Shown piece by piece: positions 24,911 to 31,763 of a stretch of DNA of 31,763 bases. How positions within the stretch are numbered: position 1 is the first letter of the stretch; the number at the start of each line of letters is the position of its first letter. A model generated the notes under the pieces. It had not been told where the DNA came from and ran no database searches. It worked only from the letters and a program-made list of their open reading frames with translations. The position numbers and the translations under genes are program-made. Origin of the DNA: DATKPE01 sp033854175 (GTDB lineage: Bacteria > Bacteroidota > Ignavibacteria > UBA10030 > SZUA-254); contig JAWOKN010000214.1 of the NCBI GenBank assembly GCA_033854175.1, forward strand, positions 1 to 31,763, given 5' to 3'.

Positions 24911-26914
24911 TCACTTTCCCATCACGATAAATTGCAGCAAGAATCTCAATCCGGTAAACCACTCGAACATCCACACCTCTATCCACTTCAGCGGATTCCA
25001 GATATGGAGATACCATCGTTTCCAAATGCGTTGGAAGTACACCCTCGTATAGACACCAATGAACGGGTTGTGTTTCTTGAGCCAGAGGCTCACAACGGTC
25101 GGGACCTTGGCATCAGGCAACTGATCGTGAACTTTCTGATAGAGCACCCGCAATTCCCGCATCTTGATATCCCGCCAATCAATAGCTTGATTCGTCGAAT
25201 CTAAAATATCTTGTTTCGCATGAGCAATCAGCTCATGAAGCACCTCTTCGGTATGGCTCTTGGGCCGGCTCCGGAGCCAAACTTCCTCGAACTGGAAAAA
25301 CATTTTCACAATGTCATGAATCCTGCAAACGATCGTTATCATCCGATTCAACCAGAACGAAAAGAACGGCTCGAGTGGCAGACCCGATCGCCGGTCACGC
25401 CGGTACCGCACAGTCCAGAAGCCGCAGTTCATCGGATGCAGACGCTCAATCCTCGAGGCGTACAGATATGCGGCGAAGAAAAAGAGCCTGCCCCAGTAAC
25501 TCCTCCTATCATTTCGCCAAATCTTGAGAACGTCGATCATGTGGTCCGTAGAATAAAATTGTTCCCATGCATCCCGATATGCTTTCATCAGCTCATCTTT
25601 TGTCATGCGCTCCGGCAGTACAGCGACGTGCGCTGAATCGTATGTATTGAAATCAGGATCCAACCATCTGCGTTCCCGCCACCAGTTCTGGTGGTCCTTC
25701 GAGCCGGGCAGCGGTGTCAGGATATAAAACGAGGCAGAATCAAACCCCATCGTTTGAAGCTCGGCGATATCCTGTTTGATGCTTGCGGGTGTATCAAACG
25801 GCAGCCCCAGGATATATCCGGCATGACAGGTGATGCCGAGGGAGTGGCAGTGTGCGGCAAGATCTTTGTACTCTGTCACCTGATTCTGGTATTTCTCCTG
25901 CGAGCGAAGGTTTTGACGGTTCACGCTCTCGACGCCAAAAAACGTCTGGATACAGCCCGCACGTGCTGCAAGCTCAAAGAAATCCCCGCCGGGCAGCTTC
26001 CGTGCGGCAAGATCACTCTGCATCATAAACGTGAAGGGGATCTTTTCTTCTTCGCGAAGGTGAATGAGGCCCGCAAAAAGTTCCCGCCAGCGGGGATTAC
26101 GAGCCAGGTTATCATCTGTGAAAAAGGAGTGCTTGATCCCCACCTCGTGATAATTCTGCCGGACAAACTCAACCACCTGTTTCGGATCGCGGCACCGCAT
26201 CGTCTTTCCCTGTACATTGATGATGGTGCAAAAGTCGCACGTGAAAACGCATCCCCGTCCTGTGTCGATGGTGCTGTACAACGAAGCAAAGTGTTTCAAA
26301 TCTTCTTTTGAGAGATGCGGGATCGGCAGATCGCTAAGGTCTGCTGTAGGAGTAAGGAAGTCATACATCGGCTTGGCTCTCCCACGGATCACATCCTCCA
26401 CAACAGCCGGCAATCGCTCACCCTCAACCTCACCGGCAACAAGAATAATCCCCTTTGACATAGCTGCTCTGAGATCTGCAGTAAGGCCGATCATGGAAAA
26501 CATACCGCTGACATGAAAGCCCCCGATCAAAACAGGAATGTTGTGCGGCAAAAACCATGATGCGATATCCTGCGCGCGCGGGAACTGGTTCGATTGCACC
26601 CCGACAAGCATGACAACCGAGCGGACACCTCTGACTTTAGACCGTTTAAGGATTTCCTTCGTCGGTACACGCTGAACCGCCTCATCGATCTGGCGGACGC
26701 TGAGCGATATTCCCTTAAAGAATGGATAATTCACCAGATCGCGCGTGAGGGATCCCATCTGCGTCAACGTGTTGCTGCGGATAACGCCGATGCGCATCCT
26801 GATTGGGTATCCGTCATCGGTATAGTTTGTGGGACGAATAAGAGTGACGTCGAGTTCTCGTATTCCGTAATCCTCGATGGTTTCTGAGGCTTTGGACCCC
26901 GCGGTTGAAAGCAT
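24911..26914 (-). CDS. B12-binding-type radical SAM protein
   Basis: The frame is open to 27064, but AAGGAGAAA lies 6 bases before the ATG at 26914, which I take as the start (667 aa). Residues about 22-180 form a Rossmann-like N-terminal domain with VVMLVGVQSNQFPRAQDIA and PVLIGGFHVSG, as in B12-binding radical SAM proteins, but without a DxHxxG cobalt-ligating motif. The radical SAM core begins at IDTGRGCVFTCDFC, with C222, C226 and C229 (CX3CX2C) for the 4Fe-4S cluster. It continues with FFTDDNLARNP, GVESVNRQN and HAGYILGLPFDTP. The C-terminal 200 or so residues are rich in W/R/Y (YLYASRIERLHP..., WKRWYLHIWNPLKWIEVW), perhaps membrane-associated. Reaction and substrate are unknown. It is downstream of several small minus-strand ORFs. 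Confidence 0.88.
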   Translation of the reverse strand: MLSTAGSKASETIEDYGIRELDVTLIRPTNYTDDGYPIRMRIGVIRSNTLTQMGSLTRDLVNYPFFKGISLSVRQIDEAVQRVPTKEILKRSKVRGVRSVVMLVGVQSNQFPRAQDIASWFLPHNIPVLIGGFHVSGMFSMIGLTADLRAAMSKGIILVAGEVEGERLPAVVEDVIRGRAKPMYDFLTPTADLSDLPIPHLSKEDLKHFASLYSTIDTGRGCVFTCDFCTIINVQGKTMRCRDPKQVVEFVRQNYHEVGIKHSFFTDDNLARNPRWRELFAGLIHLREEEKIPFTFMMQSDLAARKLPGGDFFELAARAGCIQTFFGVESVNRQNLRSQEKYQNQVTEYKDLAAHCHSLGITCHAGYILGLPFDTPASIKQDIAELQTMGFDSASFYILTPLPGSKDHQNWWRERRWLDPDFNTYDSAHVAVLPERMTKDELMKAYRDAWEQFYSTDHMIDVLKIWRNDRRSYWGRLFFFAAYLYASRIERLHPMNCGFWTVRYRRDRRSGLPLEPFFSFWLNRMITIVCRIHDIVKMFFQFEEVWLRSRPKSHTEEVLHELIAHAKQDILDSTNQAIDWRDIKMRELRVLYQKVHDQLPDAKVPTVVSLWLKKHNPFIGVYTRVYFQRIWKRWYLHIWNPLKWIEVWMFEWFTGLRFLLQFIVMGK

Positions 26915-27478
26915 ATGATTTCTCCTTGTCTCGTTGTAAAGGGATTCAAATGGGGTCACGATGGTGGGAGCGGATGGTCGAATATTCTCTGGCCGTATCT
27001 TTTGCGAAACTCTTTTAATTCTCCTATATACAAAAAGTTCCTTTCTCCCGCAACTTTGCCACAATTTCTTTTTCTGATGCAGCGGACCAGGTTAACACAT
27101 TGGCTTGTTCATCCACAACGACCTTGCGCCATCCCCCGGCATATCACGATTATTTAGTCTGATATGATTTGGCCGATCATAGAATCCTGTGGTTGCTCGT
27201 CATTCTATCTACCTCGACCAGGGAATGGCGGATCCTTCCACGGCAGATTCTCCCTCCTGACATCGTCGTGGCATTCTTTGAATGTATTGCCACTATGCCT
27301 TATTCACGTGCACAGAACAGATTGTTTTTACTGATGGGTTTGCATCGGATAATGGGATGATCACGCTTGGGAGCCGGATGCCGGTCGAAATTCAACGAGT
27401 TAGCACTATCTTCGACATTTTTTCGTTCTTCGACCCCAGACATCCTCGCGCTCTTTCCGTCCCTTGGCATGTCATCAA
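26915..27478. other. Region upstream of the radical SAM gene without a firm gene
   Basis: It should contain the radical SAM promoter. Only short minus ORFs occur. AAGGAGG near 27483-27489 lies 7 bases before an ATG at 27475 (27 codons) and 12 before an ATG at 27470 (56 codons, to 27300). The Shine-Dalgarno is strong, but neither product resembles a known protein. Confidence 0.4.
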
Positions 27479-27703
27479 TTATCCTCCTTCTCCTCCGCAG
27501 TCCTGCCACATGCCATCATCCTCTGGCCATCCGGAGAGATCAGATTCTGCGGCGGTCATTTTTCTGCGTTTGGATATTCGGAAGTCGTCCGGATCCTGTT
27601 CAACTGACCGGAGGTCACTTCCATGGGTGGATAAATCCTGTTCATGCTGTGTCGGGGGAGGAGAACTTCCCCTCCGATGATTCGGGTGATCATAATTTTT
27701 CAT
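27479..27703 (-). CDS. Possible small hydrophilic protein
   Basis: 74 aa, highly charged and polar, with no hydrophobic segment: starts MKNYDHPNHRRGSSPPP, has SEQ-like patches QDPDDFRISKRRK, and ends DDGMWQDCGGEGG. AAAGGA lies 11 bases before the ATG, longer than ideal. Its end overlaps a strong Shine-Dalgarno for a further short ORF. I do not recognise a family. It lies 42 bp downstream of the 73-aa ORF in the same direction. It could be spurious. Confidence 0.3.
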   Translation of the reverse strand: MKNYDHPNHRRGSSPPPTQHEQDLSTHGSDLRSVEQDPDDFRISKRRKMTAAESDLSGWPEDDGMWQDCGGEGG

Positions 27704-27745
27704 AGGACAATCGTTCCTTTGACCGCCTGACGCGATCTCTGCGCA

Positions 27746-27967
27746 TTATGTTTTCGGGCCCGTAGTTTGCATCGTAAACTGTCGAACCAATCCACCAGCA
27801 AATGCTACTGCTTGTTCCCGGTCATTAAACCAATCCGACGATGACAATTTTTTGAACCACATGTATCTCCGAAATCGCCTCACAATCCAGCACCCGGGAT
27901 CAGCATCGTAATGGAGAAGATCGATACGGCAATTTCTGGATTTATAGAGTACGGTGAGCTGTTTCAT
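27746..27967 (-). CDS. Small protein of unknown function (73 aa)
   Basis: 73 aa: MKQLTVLYKSRNCRIDLLHYD, then PGCWIVRRFRRYMWFKK, SSDWFNDREQAVAFAGGLVRQF. The W/R/F-rich core and the DREQAVAFA helix look like a folded small cytosolic domain. There is no signal peptide or membrane span. Its ATG overlaps the TGA of the 49-aa ORF upstream (ATGA at 27967-27964), a common mark of translational coupling. It has two Cys and no known motif. Function unknown. Confidence 0.55.
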   Translation of the reverse strand: MKQLTVLYKSRNCRIDLLHYDADPGCWIVRRFRRYMWFKKLSSSDWFNDREQAVAFAGGLVRQFTMQTTGPKT

Positions 27968-28113
27968 GTGAACCGTTTGCGTTCTATTCCCAGCACCTTA
28001 AGGATACGATCCCGTCGGATCCTGTAGGAGGTCAACCACGCCTGCCAACGAGCATCGCTGGCAGCTCCGGCATCCGACATCGACATCTTCTTATCAACTT
28101 TCGTGTCTTTCAT
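27964..28113 (-). CDS. Very small protein coupled to the 73-aa gene
   Basis: 49 aa: MKDTKVDKKMSMSDAGAASD, then ARWQAWLTSYRIRRDRILKV, ending LGIERKRFT. CAGGAAGA lies 4-6 bases before the ATG at 28113. The stop TGA shares bases with the next ATG. It is basic and helical in its second half, which may bind nucleic acid or a partner protein, but no family is recognised. The Shine-Dalgarno and the overlap make it credible despite its size. Confidence 0.5.
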   Translation of the reverse strand: MKDTKVDKKMSMSDAGAASDARWQAWLTSYRIRRDRILKVLGIERKRFT

Positions 28114-28142
28114 CTTGTCTTCCTGTTATTTTACAACATGGT

Positions 28143-28274
28143 TTATCCGATCGGGGGAAATCTTACCCAGCCGTTCGAGTGCACCGGGATGGGCAATGTG
28201 AATGCATCAGCCGATGTTGTTCCCGCCCGCGATGGAACGAGGGACGGCTGTCCCCGGCACACGTTACATCCCAT
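28143..28274 (-). CDS. Possible 43-aa peptide with CxxC
   Basis: A short ORF starting MGCNVCRGQPSLVPSRAG and ending NGWVRFPPIG. It has one CxxC near the N-terminus and no convincing Shine-Dalgarno. It fills the space between the 38-aa and 49-aa ORFs on the same strand. It may be chance. Confidence 0.2.
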   Translation of the reverse strand: MGCNVCRGQPSLVPSRAGTTSADAFTLPIPVHSNGWVRFPPIG

Positions 28275-28340
28275 TACGCTCAGGCCATCGTGTGTGACTT
28301 CCCCTGCCAGATCGCTGGTAAAAATCGCTGTATGCCCTTG

Positions 28341-28457
28341 TTAGGTTCTTGTCCGGTTCTCGGGTGTATCGTGTTCCGTCTTCTCGGAGCTCATTTTTCT
28401 TCTTTGTGCAAAGTAGAGAATCACGGCTACAGCGACGATAATGAGCAATGTGGTCAT
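28341..28457 (-). CDS. Small single-span membrane peptide
   Basis: 38 aa: MTTLLIIVAVAVILYFAQRR is a textbook single membrane segment followed by basic residues, then a polar tail KMSSEKTEHDTPENRTRT. The positive charges after the span predict the tail in the cytoplasm. AAAGGTG lies 8 bases before the ATG. The ATG (28457-28455) overlaps the TGA of the ORF upstream (ATGA), suggesting coupling. No family recognised. Confidence 0.5.
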   Translation of the reverse strand: MTTLLIIVAVAVILYFAQRRKMSSEKTEHDTPENRTRT

Positions 28458-28774
28458 GGTCGTGCACCTTTGACGTATCCAGGTAGCGCTTGTGAGCCGG
28501 AATTACCCATATCCGATCCAACCTTCCGGTACAGTTTCGCTTCGTCTGCCGTAAGGGAAATTCCCCGGCGGGTCCCTTTCACGCAAGCCGGCAAAGGCTG
28601 CCGTACGATGAAAGGACGGTCCGACATAGCCAAAACCTTTTGAGATACTCGGGGCGGGCTCTCCGATACCGAAACGGATTCCTCTGAAGGTTTCCTTGTC
28701 GTCATTTTCATCATTCCTGTGCGAGAGACCTCCGACGCAGATGTTCGGGGTTCATCACTTCTTTGAAACTTCAT
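28454..28774 (-). CDS. Possible small hydrophilic protein (106 aa) upstream of the membrane peptide
   Basis: From the ATG at 28774 the product starts MKFQRSDEPRTSASEVSRTG and continues RVSQKVLAMSDRPFIVRQ, SLTADEAKLYRKVGSDMG, ending LPGYVKGARP. The frame is open further up to 28879 (141 aa), so the start is uncertain. GAAGGAAAG lies about 11 bases before 28774. It shares an ATGA overlap with the membrane peptide downstream, and a 60-aa ORF (28776-28958, GTG start, polar) ends 1-2 bases before 28774. It is polar with no signal peptide and is not recognised. Confidence 0.35.
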   Translation of the reverse strand: MKFQRSDEPRTSASEVSRTGMMKMTTRKPSEESVSVSESPPRVSQKVLAMSDRPFIVRQPLPACVKGTRRGISLTADEAKLYRKVGSDMGNSGSQALPGYVKGARP

Positions 28775-28775
28775 T

Positions 28776-28958
28776 TCATTCACATCTTTCCTTCGCGCCA
28801 GGGTCGACTGCCATATCATTCTGGGTACTTGTCCCTCGATCATCCCGCCATTGTCCTTCGTCATGCGACTGCCGTCCATGGCTCGAATCGGAGCCGGACG
28901 ATTCTTTCACCGGCTCCTCGGTTGTATTTCGGCGAATTCTGTACAGTGTGCTGGGCAC
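28776..28958 (-). CDS. Possible small polar protein (60 aa)
   Basis: GTG start at 28958, MPSTLYRIRRNTTEEPVKES to DMAVDPGAKERCE. AAAAGGGGAC lies only about 2 bases before the GTG, too close to be ideal. An overlapping ORF from an upstream ATG (36 codons) competes. The stop is almost adjacent to the ATG at 28774. Low-complexity charge composition. Weak support. Confidence 0.2.
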   Translation of the reverse strand: MPSTLYRIRRNTTEEPVKESSGSDSSHGRQSHDEGQWRDDRGTSTQNDMAVDPGAKERCE

Positions 28959-29713
28959 GTCCCCTTTTCATTACGAAGACAGGCTGTCACCCGTGCAATG
29001 ATGACAACATCTTGCTCAATGTTCAGCGTACAGAGGAATAGCAACATTCTGTGCCGCAGGGAAATGGAGAAGCAGCGTTTTCAGTGGATTCGGGGCAGGC
29101 TGACGACGAAGAGCGCTGTTTATACGGTACGACCCCTGTGAGCCTCTTGAGAGCTTCGCCCTATGATCATGGCGAGTACAGTGGGTTGAAAATCTCTATG
29201 TATAAAGTAACACTTTTCGTACCAATAGCAAGACATTTATATTATTTATTATTGACGCTCATGATCCTGACCTGTCAACATTTACCATATCGGCCTGACA
29301 TTGCTGAAAGTCCGGGCTCCCACTGCACCTTCATACAAGTTCAAGAGATCCGTTGCTCCTGGGGGGGGTGTGATTCGAAATTGTTAAAATTACTCGGGAT
29401 GGATAGATGGATGCCGCCGTGTGGAAATGGTCTGCAATACTGGGAATGCCCACTGAAATGAAGGTAAAAGCAACAACCACCCCCTTGTTCGGGCGGAGAA
29501 TGAAATGAAAATAACCCATAACGAACGAGGTGGAGGTTGACACCGATGGGATGAATCCCCCCGCGATATTCTCCCTGCACCTCCACGCAAACAAGGTTAT
29601 GCAGCGGAGAAGAGTCTGATGGCCAACTTCGTGGGGATCACACACTGCATCATCAATGGCGGTTGCACCCGGGTAGACCGCGATTCACCGGTTGCGGCCA
29701 GGAAGCCGAGGGC
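28959..29713. other. Mostly non-coding region
   Basis: Apart from the possible 87-aa plus-strand ORF at 29198-29461, nothing in this stretch looks coding. Several 60-100-codon frames on the minus strand at 29331-29645 lie over each other in all three frames with low-complexity products, which marks them as chance. No clear hairpin follows the stop of the gene at 29714. Confidence 0.45.
29198..29461 (+). CDS. Possible small exported cysteine-containing protein
   Basis: 87 aa from the ATG at 29198. It starts MYKVTLFVPIARHLYYLLLT, with the hydrophobic stretch LYYLLLTLMILTC; the remainder has five more Cys (SHCTF, IRCSWGGCDS, PPCGNG, YWECPLK). The hydrophobic N-terminus could be a signal or anchor. 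The LTC is a poor lipobox because position -1 is Thr. No Shine-Dalgarno. The A/T-rich start differs from the flanks. Not recognised, and may be chance. Confidence 0.3.
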   Translation: MYKVTLFVPIARHLYYLLLTLMILTCQHLPYRPDIAESPGSHCTFIQVQEIRCSWGGCDSKLLKLLGMDRWMPPCGNGLQYWECPLK

Positions 29714-30919
29714 TTAGAGTAACACCCCGACCTGTGCGTTAATCAAAAGACGTCCTTTCCTTTCGATGGGGAAGAATGGAGTCAATTCCAGGCCTGCATT
29801 CACCTTCTTAATGAATCCAATATCCCGTATCCTTGCCAGCTCGACCAAATCCAAAAACATGGATAGGGCAAAACCACCCCGTCCGGCACTCACATCGATC
29901 GGGGAGCTGACACCGAACGTTCCGATCCCAAAGCTGACAGGGAATCGATTTCCCGATTTTGCTTCGATATAGTATAGCCGTAGCATAGCACTGGTATTGC
30001 CATAGTCAATGGTATCCCTGGATTGCGTATCGAACAAAACCTTGGGGGCGCCGAGGGAGAAGCCGATTTCAATCGGATGTCCGCTCACGCGGAAGTACCG
30101 CGTAACGGAGTTTGACCGATCGTAGGCGCCAATTCTGATTGTGTAATCCGGTTCGATAATCACCTTGATCATCGCCCAGGCAGGGAGGGAATCCAATGGC
30201 AGGCGTACATGTTCAAGTTCATCCGTGCTGATAACCGCATAAGCGCCGTAGGCAGTTCGGTACTGATTAAACAACGCACGATCCCGTTCCGGGTCGCCGT
30301 GACTCCGGAATGTCACCACGCGCCGCTCGAATGCTTGCGTTGTGGTCCCGTCTCGTAACTGCACCGTCGTCCTGATCCTGACGAACTGTGGTCCCATCCC
30401 CGCCCGAATACTGTCTCGCCGGAACAAGACCTGGAGACTCCGTATATGCTCGGCGTCGAGGGTAACCGGCGTCTCTGGATCGCTACTGCCATCCAAGGGG
30501 ACGATATTCACATACTTACTCAACTGTTCAACGGCCTGATACTCCTCCACCTCCAGTTCGCGATCCGTCTGATAAACAGAACGCTGACCTTTGGCGTCTA
30601 CAATTCTGAGGAGAATGCTGTATGAACCCGGCGTGACGTTTTGAGGAATGACCGCAAGGAAGGTATCACGTCCGGCGGGCTTAAAATCTACACCCTCGAT
30701 GGTTACGAGGGGAGTAATGCTCCTGATGACCGTGCTGTCCCGTCGTTGAATCGTCAAGCGAAGGGTATCGTCGGGAAAGTACACGGGCTTGTCGGTAGAA
30801 ATGAGGATATTCACATCAAATATGGGTTGAATAAGGGTCAGTGAGTTCTGTTGCGCGTCTGTATGCATTGTCCCCACTAGGCAGAGCATCAGCAGACAGG
30901 GAAACACAATTTTCAGCAT
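29714..30919 (-). CDS. Secreted protein with macroglobulin MG2-like segment
   Basis: The frame is open to 31039, but the ATG at 30919 starts a signal peptide (LKIVFPCLLMLCLVGTMHTDA) and has GGAAGA 8-10 bases upstream, so the product is 401 aa. Residues 41-58 (STDKPVYFPDDTLRLTIQ) match the opening strand of the MG2 domain in alpha-2-macroglobulins (TDKPVYxPGDxVRL). A beta-rich middle follows (VTPGSYSILLRIVDAKGQRS). The last 130 or so residues are amphipathic beta (FRVSGHPIEIGFSLGAPKVLF to RLLINAQVGVLL) and might form part of an outer-membrane barrel. No thioester or bait region is present, so it is not a full macroglobulin. Function unknown. Confidence 0.8.
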   Translation of the reverse strand: MLKIVFPCLLMLCLVGTMHTDAQQNSLTLIQPIFDVNILISTDKPVYFPDDTLRLTIQRRDSTVIRSITPLVTIEGVDFKPAGRDTFLAVIPQNVTPGSYSILLRIVDAKGQRSVYQTDRELEVEEYQAVEQLSKYVNIVPLDGSSDPETPVTLDAEHIRSLQVLFRRDSIRAGMGPQFVRIRTTVQLRDGTTTQAFERRVVTFRSHGDPERDRALFNQYRTAYGAYAVISTDELEHVRLPLDSLPAWAMIKVIIEPDYTIRIGAYDRSNSVTRYFRVSGHPIEIGFSLGAPKVLFDTQSRDTIDYGNTSAMLRLYYIEAKSGNRFPVSFGIGTFGVSSPIDVSAGRGGFALSMFLDLVELARIRDIGFIKKVNAGLELTPFFPIERKGRLLINAQVGVLL

Positions 30920-31727
30920 ATCGAGTCTTCCATGAGCATTAATTTTGATTTTTCGTCCGGGACACTGTAACTGATGAATGCGGTGATATGCCCTCACGGC
31001 AGATGCAACCCCTTCACACTCAATACAATACACCGCCACCCCTGAACTTTGGCGATCCGGCCCACAAATATTCCATTAATGTCAACCGCATACGATACCC
31101 AACATCGCAAGATGTCATATGGGTTCGTATTCATTTTTTACACATCACAAAGGCCGACAATGTAGTCAGCGCTAGCCGAGACATCAACGGGCCGTCCCCG
31201 GTAAACATATCCCCACGCAAGAGATGCTGTGATGAATCTACACAAACAGGAAGAAAATATCAATGTGCTGAATGAAGGCTATAATTTCTCTATCCATAGT
31301 GTAGAGGCACGGATGCAGATTTTTTTGACCATTAAAAAATATTTTCTCTTTACACCGGATTCGAGGCTCAACTCTTTCTCCCTCTGAACCATATTGAACC
31401 CCTTTTCAGGTGGGTCACCAGGCACCAATCTGATTTATAGACGATATTTCTCGATTTATGCCGTTTTCATTGCCATGGCTCCTTTCTCGACTAAACTCGG
31501 CGCATCCCCTCCGGGGGTAAAACTCGTAGTGACAGAGTGATTAGGATTTGACGCTGAATATGCATACAATGCAAGGTTAACTAACAGTACACCGCTTGTG
31601 TCTTTCTACTGATGAGCCATACGAATCCTGTCAAGGTCGCAGCACCATCAACCAGATAAGCTTGTGGGCGTACAACCTGCCTGGCGGTTGAGCCAGGTCG
31701 ATACACATTTATGAAAGGATATGTTCC
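30920..31727. other. Divergent intergenic region before the cold-shock gene
   Basis: No gene is supported; the 95-codon frame at 30988-31275 has no protein character. The region must carry the minus promoter of the 30919 gene and the plus promoter and long leader of the cold-shock gene. A short CCCC/GGGG hairpin is near 31505-31516. Confidence 0.5.
31680..31697 (+). promoter_or_regulatory. Hairpin in the cold-shock gene leader
   Basis: CCTGGC (31680-31685) and GCCAGG (31692-31697) form a perfect 6-bp stem with loop GGTTGA. It ends 30 bp before the ATG and 16 bp before the Shine-Dalgarno. Cold-shock genes often have long structured leaders that change fold with temperature. Such a role here is inference. 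Confidence 0.35.
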
Positions 31728-31763
31728 ATGGAAAAGGGAACAGTTAAATGGTTCAATGCAGCA
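31728..31763 (+). CDS. Cold-shock protein, CspA family (cut by window end)
   Basis: Only the first 12 codons are present: MEKGTVKWFNAA, the invariant N-terminus of the CspA family (xxGTVKWFNxxKGFGFI). AAAGGA at 31714-31719 lies 8 bases before the ATG. The complete protein should be about 65-70 aa, a single-stranded nucleic-acid-binding OB fold that melts RNA structure. The gene continues to the right of the window. Confidence 0.92.
   Translation, partial: MEKGTVKWFNAA

Noticed and set aside
26915..27064. 50-codon N-terminal extension of the radical SAM protein
   Set aside because: AAGGAGAAA lies just before the ATG at 26914, and the extension is basic and unlike the family N-terminus.
29331..29645. 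Overlapping minus-strand frames of 66-104 codons
   Set aside because: Three frames are open at once over the same bases with low-complexity products and no ribosome binding site, which indicates chance.
30920..31039. 40-codon N-terminal extension of the 401-aa secreted protein
   Set aside because: It would bury the signal peptide, which starts at the ATG at 30919.

Overview
The window reads as a chromosomal segment from a Gram-negative bacterium of the FCB group (Bacteroidota / Chlorobiota / Ignavibacteriota side). The main evidence is four type IX secretion (T9SS) type-A C-terminal sorting domains of the form 'YPNPFNPxTxIxY...LGQxV...GIYFY'. They sit on proteins with N-terminal signal peptides or on a remnant of such a protein. 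No T9SS machinery, rRNA, tRNA, phage module or CRISPR is visible, and the lineage cannot be named more precisely from sequence alone.

Layout. Positions 1-335 hold fragments of two repeat families and a hairpin. Positions 335-2265 (minus) are a complete-looking group II intron with its reverse transcriptase, inserted about 33 bp downstream of a T9SS cargo gene. Positions 2298-8142 (minus) are a tight run of exported-protein genes: a 559-aa fibre-like protein, an 832-aa BNR propeller protein, a frameshifted partial duplicate of the fibre gene, and a 348-aa T9SS cargo. After a 1.2-kb intergenic region comes a plus-strand unit (9336-13211): a sensor histidine kinase, an OmpR-type regulator, a small exported protein, and a secreted protein with two glycoside hydrolase 2-type sugar-binding domains. 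Four direct TGACA repeats at helical-turn spacing lie just before the exported pair and are a plausible binding site for the regulator.

Positions 13567-19564 (minus) hold two more T9SS cargo proteins: a BNR propeller, and a 1110-aa protein with 13 full plus one split 46-residue repeat. They are followed by a 5'-truncated T9SS gene whose sorting domain is cut off by an amber codon. Next come a secreted M28 metallopeptidase (plus, 19651-21006) and a secreted M16 metallopeptidase (minus, 21405-24266), converging on strong hairpins. A DUF4143-like C-terminal remnant (24544-24732) and a B12-binding-type radical SAM protein (24911-26914, minus) follow.

Positions 27300-28958 hold a run of very small minus-strand ORFs, several with ATGA start/stop overlaps and one encoding a likely single-span membrane peptide. 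The window ends with a secreted protein carrying an alpha-2-macroglobulin MG2-like segment (29714-30919, minus) and the first 12 codons of a cold-shock protein (plus).

Theme: most of the coding capacity makes exported or surface proteins (propellers, fibre, sugar-binding, proteases), with one two-component system likely regulating part of it. The region has been reshaped by duplication, truncation, an intron and dispersed hairpin/terminator repeats. The least explained elements are the 85-bp repeat with mutually exclusive hairpins (8795-8881, 13283-13365), the small-ORF run, and the amber-split sorting domain.
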